A stretch of 61,892 bases of DNA from a virus: positions 1 through 61,892 of IMG/VR virus record IMGVR_UViG_3300036945_000312; one strand, 5' to 3'. A program made the position numbers and the translations under genes. This document shows, one piece after another, positions 16,760-24,644 of the stretch. Under the pieces are notes generated by a model. The model saw only the letters and a program-made list of their open reading frames with translations, made no database searches and had not been told where the DNA came from. Numbering within the stretch: position 1 is the first letter of the stretch; every line of letters begins with the position of its first letter.

Positions 16760-16889
16760 TCTGAAGCTCCTTTAGTTTGTCTTCATCGAGGTACCCAACA
16801 AGCTGGTACTCTTCGACTATTCCAGTATCTTTACGGGTAATCTGAACTGTAAACGCTAGTTCGCCTACTTGGCCTTGCAGGGTAGTCAT
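16728..16889 (-). CDS. Small protein of head block (53 aa)
   Basis: This frame is too short for standard gene calling, but the evidence is good. The ATG at 16889 directly follows the TAA of the upstream gene, GGAGG lies eight bases upstream, and it ends TAA at 16728 inside the next gene. The product begins MTTLQGQVGELAFTVQITRK and continues DTGIVEEYQLVGYLDEDKLKE. It has a beta-rich start and an acidic helix. The family is not recognised. Confidence 0.65.
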   Translation of the reverse strand: MTTLQGQVGELAFTVQITRKDTGIVEEYQLVGYLDEDKLKELQNGSDPLDSGT

Positions 16890-17222
16890 TTACACTTCCT
16901 CCAACAAAACAGTTACGGCGACACTACCCGCTTCGCTAAGGGTAATAGACAGTTCTCCATCTACCGGACCCGTAGTTAGCTGGCGCTTGCTCAAGGCATA
17001 TACCCGGTATTTTTCTTCGGCCCCCAAGAAAACTTGGATTAGCGGGGAAGCAGTCAAAGCAGGATCATTGATTGCATATATCCACCTAAGCTGAAGCCGC
17101 TTATTGGCTACCGGAGTATAGATAACCGTCGATCCTGCATCCGTAACAGTGGCGACTACGTGCGTGTAGTTTTGCTCACCACTGTCCAGTCCTTCAACAT
17201 AGCTTACACCGCTAATAGCCAT
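16890..17222 (-). CDS. Small structural protein (110 aa)
   Basis: The sequence is beta-rich, with TVIYTPVANKRLQLRWIYAI, QVFLGAEEKYRVYALSKRQL and GSVAVTVLLEEV at the end, and no long hydrophobic segment. It lies in the run of small genes between the capsid gene and the fibre genes. It is likely a decoration or head-associated protein. The family is unknown. Confidence 0.6.
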   Translation of the reverse strand: MAISGVSYVEGLDSGEQNYTHVVATVTDAGSTVIYTPVANKRLQLRWIYAINDPALTASPLIQVFLGAEEKYRVYALSKRQLTTGPVDGELSITLSEAGSVAVTVLLEEV

Positions 17223-17225
17223 CTG

Positions 17226-17744
17226 TTACCCCAACTTAGCACGAAGCGCATCGAGGGCTTTTTCGGCCACAGCTTTGCGTCGTTCCAAGTCTTTGATCTC
17301 TGCTTCCATATTGGCAACTGCTACTGCGTGTGCGGTAGTAGCCGCCGCAAGGCGCTCATTGATCTGGGCATCAACAGTATCCAAGGTAGCCGTTTGAGCG
17401 GCAATTTTCTTGTCTATCGCAGCCAAGGTCGTTTGAGCTTTCGTCGCGGCTTCAGCAGCAGCTTTAGCCGCCTGTTGCCGTGCTGTGTCGATTCCCGCAA
17501 GAACTTCAGCTTTCTGGCTATTGGTAGCTACAAGCTGCTCATTTAGCGCGGTAAGCCGGACATTAGCCTCAGTGAACGCGGCTTCAATCTCGGTATCTGC
17601 TTTCTTAAGCTCCGAAGATTTTGCTTTGAGCGCCCGGTCTAAGTCCGCTTGCTGCTCCGCCATGTTTATAACAGCGGGGATAGCTTCAATAACAGCGGAC
17701 CATGTGGTCTGGAAAGCGCGTAGTGCGCCAATATCAATTGCCAT
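17226..17744 (-). CDS. Coiled-coil virion-module protein (172 aa)
   Basis: Residues 25-165 are almost entirely helical with heptad-like Ala, Leu and Glu spacing (DLDRALKAKSSELKKADTE, LEQLVATNSQKAEVLAG-type stretches), giving a long coiled coil. Its place between small head proteins suggests a fibre shaft or scaffold-like component. No enzymatic motif is present. Confidence 0.65.
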   Translation of the reverse strand: MAIDIGALRAFQTTWSAVIEAIPAVINMAEQQADLDRALKAKSSELKKADTEIEAAFTEANVRLTALNEQLVATNSQKAEVLAGIDTARQQAAKAAAEAATKAQTTLAAIDKKIAAQTATLDTVDAQINERLAAATTAHAVAVANMEAEIKDLERRKAVAEKALDALRAKLG

Positions 17745-17746
17745 AT

Positions 17747-18082
17747 TTACCTCCCGGGCATACCAGCTTGGATAACGGTAATCGTAGCAGTCCCGCTAGC
17801 GTACACGCCCACATTTAAGCGAGTGGCTACAACGGGAAACGAGAAGTTACCATCTGAAGATGCGGTTTTTGTAACTAATGTAGCGTGTGGAAACCACGTT
17901 GCAGTAGATGGGTCAAAGTTAGGGGCCCATATATCGTCAAAAGTATATTGAACGGTATACGTAAGGGACGCCCCAGCAGATAGCACTACTGCAAGACTCG
18001 CATTAAAGGGGTCTTGGTACGTGTCCATTGGGATAGGAGCCGACACATTCAGCCCTCCTACCGTAAGTCTAATTGGACGCAT
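17747..18082 (-). CDS. Small structural protein (111 aa)
   Basis: This is a beta-rich protein with aromatic residues (SLTYTVQYTFDDIWAPNFD, ATWFPHATLVTKT, LNVGVYASGTATITV). It resembles a small head decoration or tip domain. It precedes the coiled-coil gene by two bases. Function unknown. Confidence 0.6.
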   Translation of the reverse strand: MRPIRLTVGGLNVSAPIPMDTYQDPFNASLAVVLSAGASLTYTVQYTFDDIWAPNFDPSTATWFPHATLVTKTASSDGNFSFPVVATRLNVGVYASGTATITVIQAGMPGR

Positions 18083-18094
18083 ATTAGCCTCCTA

Positions 18095-18523
18095 TTAAGC
18101 GGAAGCTGGAACGCTAGAACCGTCCGAATTACGCACCACATACGTAACAGCCAGCGTACCAGCCGAAGCGGCGGTAGCCGTGTAACTAAGCACGGAATCA
18201 ACCGGGCCGATATTCAGCATGGTGCTAATATTACCCGCTGTAACCGCCAATCCATTAAGACCCGCCGCAGTAGACAAGGTGCCGATAATAACGCCGCCAA
18301 CGGTCACGTTAGGAGTGCCAACGGCCCCAGTTGACATATACGAGTAGACCGAATGGATCAGTGCGCCCGCAGGGAGCATCAGCGTAACAGCAACGCTAGG
18401 AACAAGGGGAACGGACTGGGTAACTGTAGTCGCGCCAGTATTGCGTACTGTACCGGGCGTAGTGCCCGTAGTGTCTTTTACGGTACCGAGTAGCCAAGGG
18501 CCAAGGTGTGTTGCAAATCCCAT
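18095..18523 (-). CDS. Small structural protein, decoration-like (142 aa)
   Basis: ATG 18523 is the start because AAGGAG lies seven bases upstream, while the longer frame from 18556 lacks a ribosome site. The opening MGFATHLGPWLLGTVKDTTG is followed by a Gly/Ala/Thr-rich beta body ending VVRNSDGSSVPASA. It lies just downstream of the capsid gene and a terminator, so it may be a decoration protein with its own promoter. Confidence 0.65.
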   Translation of the reverse strand: MGFATHLGPWLLGTVKDTTGTTPGTVRNTGATTVTQSVPLVPSVAVTLMLPAGALIHSVYSYMSTGAVGTPNVTVGGVIIGTLSTAAGLNGLAVTAGNISTMLNIGPVDSVLSYTATAASAGTLAVTYVVRNSDGSSVPASA

Positions 18524-18641
18524 TTGAGACTCCTTCATGCGTTTAAGATACATCAATCTTGCATGTCAGTCAGCCGGGACTGTTTGATGTACCGGATTCC
18601 CGGAATACTTGCAATATATCACGTTGGTTCTATTCGCGCAA

Positions 18642-18670
18642 TAAAAAAGGCCCCCGAAGGAGCCTTTAAG
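18642..18670 (-). terminator. Rho-independent terminator after the major capsid gene
   Basis: Read on the minus strand, AAAGGCTCC pairs with GGGGCCTTT (nine pairs, one G-T) around a TTCG loop, followed by further T residues. It lies just after the capsid stop at 18704 and before the small head genes. It probably sets high capsid transcript levels relative to downstream genes. Confidence 0.85.
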
Positions 18671-18703
18671 TAAGCGGCGGGGAACCCCCCACCCTAACTC
18701 ACT

Positions 18704-19615
18704 TTAAGACGAACCGGGGGAGCCGTAGATACCCAGCGGATCAGACACGCCGAACGAATAACGCTCACGAGCCTTGTAACGCACGTTACCGGTATCGAAG
18801 TCACCGTCCATAGAGTTCTGCAGGGGCGTACGCACAAAGTGCTTCAGACCGTTAGGAACATCAGTCAACAGGAACCAGCCGTTTGTATCAGTCAAGAAGT
18901 GGTTCACGGTGTAACCACCGGGGATAGAACCATTGTTCTTCAAGGCATTGATATCGTTGTCGGTAGTACCAACGCGCTGTTCAGTTTCCAGCAAACGAGT
19001 TGCCACGAACATCAAAGCGGGAGGAACAACCAACTTCTTGGGCTTGGCAGCGATCAGCAAACTACGCTCATCAGTCCATGCGGCGATCTGAATCACAGCA
19101 TTTTCCAAAGAAGTTTCGTTCAGGTCAGCAGCCACCGAAGGACGATTGCTGTTAGTACCGCCAGAGACCAGCGGGTGCAGCGTAGAACACAAAGCAACAC
19201 CGTCACCGTAAGTGACTGCGGAGCTAAAGGCATTGTTCAAGACCGTTGCAGCCTTGACTTGCTTTGTGTACGACATACCACGGGCCAGTGCTTTGGTGTA
19301 GCGGGCTGAGAGACTATCGTACAGATTGTCTTCAACGGCTTCTTCAGTGATACTGAAGCCCATTGCGATGGTTTCGTGGTTGTACCGGGCGGTCCAAGCT
19401 TCCTGCGCGTTGTCATAAGCAATCGCAGAACCCTCGTTCTTCACCGGAGCAGCGGAGAAACCAGACAGTTTGGTCTCTTCTTCAAAGGAACGCTCAGAAG
19501 ACTCAGTTTCATAAATCTCTTTATGCTCTTCGCCGTACTTCGCATATTCCAGACCGAACAAGGCGTTCAATCCGGGGAGCAGTTCTTTAAGTAGTTGTGC
19601 GCGTGAAATAGCCAT
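18704..19615 (-). CDS. Major capsid protein, HK97/Mu-gpT type (303 aa)
   Basis: The sequence starts MAISRAQLLKELLPGLNALF and contains the acidic N-arm (about residues 25-50), the AAWT-like central part and PKKLVVPPALMFVATRLLET, which matches the spine-helix and P-domain signature of HK97-fold capsids. NGWFLLTDVPNGLKHFVRTP and ARERYSFGVSDPLGIYGSPG form the A-domain and end. It lies between the scaffold-like and structural genes upstream and a strong terminator downstream, which is the expected place for the most abundant virion protein. There is no cleavable prohead protease gene nearby that I recognise. Confidence 0.92.
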   Translation of the reverse strand: MAISRAQLLKELLPGLNALFGLEYAKYGEEHKEIYETESSERSFEEETKLSGFSAAPVKNEGSAIAYDNAQEAWTARYNHETIAMGFSITEEAVEDNLYDSLSARYTKALARGMSYTKQVKAATVLNNAFSSAVTYGDGVALCSTLHPLVSGGTNSNRPSVAADLNETSLENAVIQIAAWTDERSLLIAAKPKKLVVPPALMFVATRLLETEQRVGTTDNDINALKNNGSIPGGYTVNHFLTDTNGWFLLTDVPNGLKHFVRTPLQNSMDGDFDTGNVRYKARERYSFGVSDPLGIYGSPGSS

Positions 19616-19629
19616 GATTTAGCTCCTTA

Positions 19630-20481
19630 TTAAGCGACAGCAGCGCCAATGTAATACTGGTGCTGGGCGAAGTTGATTTTCACCAAAATCTCCGAGTACT
19701 GAGTAAACACAATGGTTGAGCTTGCAGGGATTGCAACAATGCTGCCGGGAACAGCAACCGCCAAGTTGATATTGATGGTAGTCGAACCTGCAGCGTTATT
19801 AGCCTGCACATACGAACCAGTCTGTACCAGTTGACCATTAGCTGCGATGTACGCCACATCTGCACCCGCCAGAATCGCGCTTGGAAGGCCAGTGCCTGTC
19901 AGCGTAATTGCGGTAGTTGTAGAAGAGCCTACTGCCGACACTGAGGAGGAGGTCTCACGGACCATATCCACAACACGCAGGGGGAAGGTACCTGTGATAG
20001 CGGGAGCGCCAGCACCAGTAACCGAGGCAATAGCGTTTGCCGAATTGCCAGTGTTCAGATTAACAGCGTTGTTAATCATCTGGATATTCTGACCGATCAA
20101 CGCATTATTGGCAGAGCCGATAACGGTAGTAGCGGAGCAAACAGCGCCTTTGAACACGGTGTCAGGATCATCAGTAACAATAGCTACTGCGTCACCAGCC
20201 AACGTACCAGCGGGCCAATATTGCGAGAAGAACTTCTGCTTGGTCAATGGGTTCGTGTACGAACAGCCAAGGAAAATACCGACAAGACCACTAGCGCCCG
20301 CTGCAGTTACCTGCAGACGAACAGCGGTGCCGCGATTCAACGCAACAAAGTCGCCATAACCAATATCAGTGGCATAGCCATACTGAATTGGGTAATTACG
20401 GGTAGAACCCGAGAATACTTGTCCGCCGATCAGGTTGACCGGCTTTAGCCCGTAGGGGGCATCAACGGTGGGGTAAGCCAT
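19630..20481 (-). CDS. Head structural protein (283 aa)
   Basis: The sequence begins MAYPTVDAPYGLKPVNLIGG, a motif I know from aquatic podoviruses directly before the major capsid gene. Body strands include GYGDFVALNRGTAVRLQVTA and IFLGCSYTNPLTKQKFFSQY. It is Gly/Val/Thr-rich and contains a Thr-rich linker near residues 180-200. It could be a decoration or minor capsid protein. Position and expression link it to the capsid. Confidence 0.75.
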   Translation of the reverse strand: MAYPTVDAPYGLKPVNLIGGQVFSGSTRNYPIQYGYATDIGYGDFVALNRGTAVRLQVTAAGASGLVGIFLGCSYTNPLTKQKFFSQYWPAGTLAGDAVAIVTDDPDTVFKGAVCSATTVIGSANNALIGQNIQMINNAVNLNTGNSANAIASVTGAGAPAITGTFPLRVVDMVRETSSSVSAVGSSTTTAITLTGTGLPSAILAGADVAYIAANGQLVQTGSYVQANNAAGSTTININLAVAVPGSIVAIPASSTIVFTQYSEILVKINFAQHQYYIGAAVA

Positions 20482-20495
20482 CTTAGACTCCTAAA

Positions 20496-20948
20496 TTAAG
20501 TACCTTTACCGAAAGTGACTTGGGACTTACGTTCTTTGAACATAGGCATCCGTGGGTCATTTTCACGCATATAAGTGTTATCCACAGAACTCATTTGAGC
20601 GTCCGCTTGGTTGCGGTAATACGCATCACGTTGTTCCACGAACTCCACGGGTGTTTTGCATAACAACAAACCACCGATTTCAACTGAATCAGGGAATCGT
20701 GACGACTGCCCGGACATTAGCCGAATCTCAGGATGATCTGAAGCCTTTACAGGTTCCCAACCTTCACGAAGTTTTGAAGAGACGTTAAGCGGGTCAGCAT
20801 TATTCAACGTGCTAACTCGAATCCAACGAAATGCAAAGCCGGGTTCCGCATTAGGGTCCGGCAGTAGCTGGGGCGGGGTCCATTTTGTGGGGCGCTCCAT
20901 TTTCGCTCGGGTTTCAAGATCACGTGGTTGTCTAATAGTTTCAGCCAT
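20496..20948 (-). CDS. Conserved head-module protein (150 aa)
   Basis: The ATG at 20948 is preferred over 20954 because GAGG lies eight bases upstream. The protein contains RDLETRAKMERPTKWTPPQL, PGFAFRWIRVSTLNNADPLN, REGWEPVKASDHPEI and VEIGGLLLCKTPVEFVEQR. It ends with a helical acidic and basic segment. This arrangement is common between scaffold and capsid genes in similar phages but lacks a name. A role in capsid assembly is inferred. Confidence 0.7.
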   Translation of the reverse strand: MAETIRQPRDLETRAKMERPTKWTPPQLLPDPNAEPGFAFRWIRVSTLNNADPLNVSSKLREGWEPVKASDHPEIRLMSGQSSRFPDSVEIGGLLLCKTPVEFVEQRDAYYRNQADAQMSSVDNTYMRENDPRMPMFKERKSQVTFGKGT

Positions 20949-20950
20949 AA

Positions 20951-21889
20951 TCATTTCCTCATTTCGTCAGCAACCTTACGGGCATACAGTTCCAATGGAA
21001 CTCCAAGCCTTTTGGCGATAGACACTTGCGTTTGCGTTAGTACGACCTTTCGGGGAGCAGTACTTCGGGTTGCGGGTGCCACTACGTTCCTTTTTTGTGT
21101 GCGCTGAGAATTAGCATCAGCGGTTCCGTCTGACTCGAACTTGTCCGGGAACACTTGTCGCACACGAGAATTAACGCGATCATAGTAGGTATCAGATTGT
21201 GGATCAATACCTTCTTTGATTAACTTGTTGTGCAAGCCAAGAGCAAAGCTAGTCATCTCATCATCAGACCCAAACCAACTATTATCTTGCTGCCATTCTA
21301 CTGCTTTTCTATCTTCAGGAGGGCTAGCAGCATATTGTTGTGGTTGTACCACAGGTTTATCCGGTTGTACAGTAGCCGGTTTAAAGTTATTAACCCGCTC
21401 GGCTTTCATCTTCACCGTGGTCATATTCTCCTGAGCCGCTACAAGCGCATCAGAATCCCCGGCTTCATACGCATTCTTATAGGCCCGCTTGGCTTGCTCT
21501 AGCTCATTAGCGACTACTTTCTTGGCCTGCTCAAGCAGTGCGGTCTGCCCTTGGTTCAAGGAACCTTTAAGCTGCCGGTTCTCTTCGGCAATAGTCTGGG
21601 CAATCCGTACAGCCTCTTCGCGCTCCCGCAGAGCGGATTCTTTGGCCCGCCGCTCTTCGTGGTAGCCCTTAGTAAAGTGCTTAATGCGCTTCTTGGCACT
21701 ATCTGAATAGCTATCGAGTTCTTCGTCAGTAGGGTCTACCGGGGCCTCTGCCATAGGCTTGCGGTTACGGTCCCGCTCGGGAGTATCGTCTACGATCTCA
21801 ACTTCTGGGGCTACAACCCGCCCACCTACTCGGGGATTAGAAGTTTCAATTTCGTCAGGAAACTCAAATTCAGTTTTTTCGATAGTCAT
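20951..21889 (-). CDS. Scaffolding-like protein (312 aa)
   Basis: An acidic disordered N-terminus (residues 1-75) is followed by a long charged helical region (about 75-175, KRIKHFTKGYHEERRAKESA, then AQTIAEENRQLKGSLNQGQ) and a basic C-terminus (KVVLTQTQVSIAKRLGVPL). This acidic-coiled-coil-basic order, its position just before the capsid genes and the absence of catalytic motifs fit a scaffolding protein that leaves the prohead. The function is inferred from organisation. Confidence 0.75.
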   Translation of the reverse strand: MTIEKTEFEFPDEIETSNPRVGGRVVAPEVEIVDDTPERDRNRKPMAEAPVDPTDEELDSYSDSAKKRIKHFTKGYHEERRAKESALREREEAVRIAQTIAEENRQLKGSLNQGQTALLEQAKKVVANELEQAKRAYKNAYEAGDSDALVAAQENMTTVKMKAERVNNFKPATVQPDKPVVQPQQYAASPPEDRKAVEWQQDNSWFGSDDEMTSFALGLHNKLIKEGIDPQSDTYYDRVNSRVRQVFPDKFESDGTADANSQRTQKRNVVAPATRSTAPRKVVLTQTQVSIAKRLGVPLELYARKVADEMRK

Positions 21890-21898
21890 ACTAGCTCC

Positions 21899-22315
21899 TT
21901 AGGGACGTTGAATACCGCGAGGGTCTTGAACTACTGCTTCTACAGAATCATCGTTAATGATCCGCCATTCGGTATCGTGAATCTTCATACGAGTACCTGT
22001 ATTAGGGCGTACAAGAATAAAATCACCAACAGCGCAAGAAGGTCCTGAAGGAAACCGTTTTTCATCTTTGAAGGCATCGGGGCCAATTTTTGCTACGAAC
22101 AATACCGGAGATAACAACTCCTCATGGCGCTGTGCTTGGCTAGATTTCAAAATCCCACCGTCATACTCTTCCTTAGCCTCAGGGAGCATACAGAGAATAT
22201 GATACGTAACCGGATCAGGAATCTGTTTGGCTTTGGCTTCGCTAGTCCCCGCCAAAATAGATACGGGCCCCCTAGGGTCTGCCGTATGACTAATTAGGAA
22301 TTCATTCGTCTTCAT
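21899..22315 (-). CDS. GroES-like co-chaperonin (138 aa)
   Basis: ATG 22315 has GGAG upstream and gives MKTNEFLISHTADPRGPVS. The pattern SPVLFVAKIGPDAFKDEKRF, PSGPSCAVGDFILVRP, NTGTRMKIHDTEWRIINDD and VEAVVQDP matches the Cpn10 fold, including a mobile-loop-like insert (EEYDGGILKSSQAQ). In the host, GroES caps GroEL. Phage versions such as T4 gp31 help to fold the capsid protein. Its position among head genes fits that role. Confidence 0.7.
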   Translation of the reverse strand: MKTNEFLISHTADPRGPVSILAGTSEAKAKQIPDPVTYHILCMLPEAKEEYDGGILKSSQAQRHEELLSPVLFVAKIGPDAFKDEKRFPSGPSCAVGDFILVRPNTGTRMKIHDTEWRIINDDSVEAVVQDPRGIQRP

Positions 22316-22493
22316 ATCGCTCCAGTTTCTTACGCAGGTCTTGTAGATCAGTGAGTGCAAGGCCAAGACCGTAGATAACCCCGCACATTCTTTGGTACTC
22401 CCCAAAGTCTTTACAACTCCCTTTTGAGAGGGAGTCTGCCATGTAGTCCACATGGGCTTTAAATTTCTTATCGAGAACTTCTAGTTCGGTCAT
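22302..22493 (-). CDS. Small conserved phage protein (63 aa)
   Basis: The sequence reads MTELEVLDKKFKAHVDYMAD then KGSCKDFGEYQRMCGVIYGL, ending in a charged helix. I recognise this unnamed family from T7-like phages, where it lies near the head genes. It overlaps the glycosyltransferase stop with ATGA and precedes the GroES-like start by overlap. It has two Cys and one helical bundle at most. Function unknown. Confidence 0.75.
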   Translation of the reverse strand: MTELEVLDKKFKAHVDYMADSLSKGSCKDFGEYQRMCGVIYGLGLALTDLQDLRKKLERYEDE

Positions 22494-23224
22494 AGGGGCT
22501 CCATAGTGATATGGTTAATCTTATGCCCCGCAGCCCATATTCTTATATGATTGCATACAACACGTTCTGTACAGGTCCCACAAGACTTAACATGTCCTAA
22601 CTTTTGAGCATTATTGGGATGGGATCGGTGTGCATATAGAACTTTAGGTAAATGTGCAGTAGGGAATTTGTCTGCTATCTGTGCAAAAATGTCGGAATCT
22701 TCACACGCGCTAACTAGCTTATCGTTATACCCCTCTATATAGTCCATCACATTGCGACGAAACATACAAAAATGACGATGTGCGTATGTATAGGATTGCG
22801 ACTGGTCAAAAGAGCGTTCTGAAGCATAGTTCATAAACACTCCTTTTTCATCAATGTGTAAACGATCAGAGTACAACATTGATACTTTAGTCCGCTCAAA
22901 CTCCCGCAACATTTCCTCTATAGCCCAACGTTCTAACAAATCATCTTGATCGAAATGCGCTACATAGTCTCCTGTAGATGCCTCGTAAGTTCGTTTACGA
23001 TTTTTAGGAATACCTAAGGTTGTGCTATTACGAAACACTTTTATTCGTGTATCGTACTCTGCAAAATTAAGCGCAGTACCCCATGTAGTGTCCGTAGAGC
23101 AATCATCTACGATAACAAGTTCCCAGTTTTTATGGGTTTGGGCTTGTACGCTTTCTATAGCAAGAGCTAAATACGCGCCTGCATTGTAAGTAGGCATTAG
23201 TAACGAGACTAAATCCAAACTCAT
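22490..23224 (-). CDS. Family 2 glycosyltransferase (244 aa)
   Basis: The N-terminal nucleotide-sugar fold shows LVSLLMPTYNAGAYLALAI, then LVIVDDCSTD near residues 36-45. The metal-binding DQDD motif is at residues 92-95, and AHLPKVLYAHRSHPNNAQKL is at the acceptor end. It probably transfers a sugar from a nucleotide donor to a phage protein, or to a host surface polymer. It lies between a 2OG oxygenase gene (ATGA overlap) and the GroES-like gene. The combination suggests hydroxylation and then glycosylation of a virion protein, which is inference. Confidence 0.88.
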   Translation of the reverse strand: MSLDLVSLLMPTYNAGAYLALAIESVQAQTHKNWELVIVDDCSTDTTWGTALNFAEYDTRIKVFRNSTTLGIPKNRKRTYEASTGDYVAHFDQDDLLERWAIEEMLREFERTKVSMLYSDRLHIDEKGVFMNYASERSFDQSQSYTYAHRHFCMFRRNVMDYIEGYNDKLVSACEDSDIFAQIADKFPTAHLPKVLYAHRSHPNNAQKLGHVKSCGTCTERVVCNHIRIWAAGHKINHITMEPL

Positions 23225-23763
23225 TTTGTATATCTCCCAAATACTTGTATAGTGGTTCTAGGTTGAGCATCAGGGGTAGTACTAAATACTGAATGCTCTA
23301 AAGGAGTATGAATACGAACGGCATTGTTGAATTCAGGTTTAATACACTTTATTTCAGAAGCTACTTTGTATGCAAAATATCCGCCCCAATCAATATCCCA
23401 TTCAGGATTACAGTAAATAGTCATTGCAAAATCCCAAGCATGGTCCGCGTGCCACGGTATATAACTCCCCGGCATCCATTTATAGTACATTGCATATAGG
23501 TACTCAAATTTGGCTAAATCAGGAGCTAAAGTACGTACCGCAGTAAATATCTCTTGCATTAACTCGTCTGATAAATCGTACACAAGTACAGCGTTACTAC
23601 ACTTAACGATACCTTCATTCCAGCAGGAATGATTAGACCTACAACTGGTTTGCGATTTTGCAAAGGTCTCAATACGCTGAATCAATGCAAGGGGAAGCAT
23701 ATTTTTGTATACCATTATTCCTTGTGGAGCGGGGATAGGAGTAGGAATAGGAGTCGTGTTCAT
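23221..23763 (-). CDS. 2-oxoglutarate/Fe(II) oxygenase, second copy (180 aa)
   Basis: The start at ATG 23763 follows directly on the upstream TAA and lies ahead of a Pro-rich N-terminal stretch. Iron-ligand motifs are visible: HxD in WHADHAWDF (H105 and D107), distal H157 in PLEHSVFST, and an R169 that should bind 2-oxoglutarate in RTTIQVFGRY. The fold is shared with prolyl hydroxylases and other 2OG enzymes. The upstream gene is a second oxygenase of a different subfamily. The substrate is unknown. Confidence 0.85.
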   Translation of the reverse strand: MNTTPIPTPIPAPQGIMVYKNMLPLALIQRIETFAKSQTSCRSNHSCWNEGIVKCSNAVLVYDLSDELMQEIFTAVRTLAPDLAKFEYLYAMYYKWMPGSYIPWHADHAWDFAMTIYCNPEWDIDWGGYFAYKVASEIKCIKPEFNNAVRIHTPLEHSVFSTTPDAQPRTTIQVFGRYTK

Positions 23764-23765
23764 AA

Positions 23766-24644
23766 TTAAACGCTCTGGGTCCGTATCCATTTAGTAGCCA
23801 CCCATTTCTCCCCGGCTATTACCGGATTTCCCCCGTGTAGGGTACTAATATCAGTATCGTCGGGGTAGCTAAAAAATACCGCATTACCTGCTACGGGTTG
23901 AATGTCTAGTCCTAAATTTGGGAATGTAGTCGCCCCACCTGCGTCTGGGGTGTTCAAGTACATCAACAAAGTTCCAACCCGAGGACCCCCGGGCCGGGTA
24001 GCTTTAGCCTCGTCTATAAAATAGTCATAGTGCGGTAGATACTGCTGGCCTACATCATACTTAAGTACTTGCAGCCCCTCCCCATGAGTAACTGGAAAGT
24101 TAAGCACCTTAGAAATTCTGTCCTCGATACGGGTAACGGTATCATTCTCAGCACGATGAAAAAAGGTTCCGTGGCTAGTTCGGCTATTAGAAAGCTCACT
24201 AGCTCCTGTATCAAGCGCCATACCCATAGAAGGTGTTAGCTTAGGTGTAGATAAAGCTATTAAGGTAGCACATTCTGTAGGACTTAAAAAGTTTGAGAAC
24301 AATACAATATTAGGAGTTTTAAATATAGCCTGTATCGTAAATTGATGCCCCTCAATAATAAATGTACTTTTACTATCGGCTTTAATGCTAGGAATAGGGT
24401 TTACCGCAGAACCTACCTGCGCTTTCAGTGCGTCTATTTGAGCTTTAGCGTCATTATATTTTTGGGTCATGCGCTCTAAGGCTGTATACCCGGGAAGCTT
24501 TTTAATACGATCTAGTAGCTCTTGAACTTCTACAGCGTCCATACCCGCCTGAAGCATTTGCGCTTTAATAACCTCTGCGGGTACCCCTAGGGCTGTATTT
24601 TCCGCAGCCCAACTAGCCCATTCAATATTTAGTGAAGTTCCCAT
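23766..24644 (-). CDS. Prolyl 4-hydroxylase-like 2OG/Fe(II) oxygenase (292 aa)
   Basis: An N-terminal helical part (1-80) with a probable coiled coil precedes the catalytic domain (about 105-290). The HxD of LPHYDYF (H205 and D207), the distal H270 in STLHGGNP and K280 in EKWVATKW are in the correct order for a prolyl-4-hydroxylase type enzyme. It would hydroxylate Pro or a similar residue with O2, 2-oxoglutarate and iron. Its neighbours are portal, oxygenase and glycosyltransferase, so a virion or host protein is the likely target. Proline-rich tracts elsewhere in the virion block make them plausible substrates, an inference. Confidence 0.92.
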   Translation of the reverse strand: MGTSLNIEWASWAAENTALGVPAEVIKAQMLQAGMDAVEVQELLDRIKKLPGYTALERMTQKYNDAKAQIDALKAQVGSAVNPIPSIKADSKSTFIIEGHQFTIQAIFKTPNIVLFSNFLSPTECATLIALSTPKLTPSMGMALDTGASELSNSRTSHGTFFHRAENDTVTRIEDRISKVLNFPVTHGEGLQVLKYDVGQQYLPHYDYFIDEAKATRPGGPRVGTLLMYLNTPDAGGATTFPNLGLDIQPVAGNAVFFSYPDDTDISTLHGGNPVIAGEKWVATKWIRTQSV

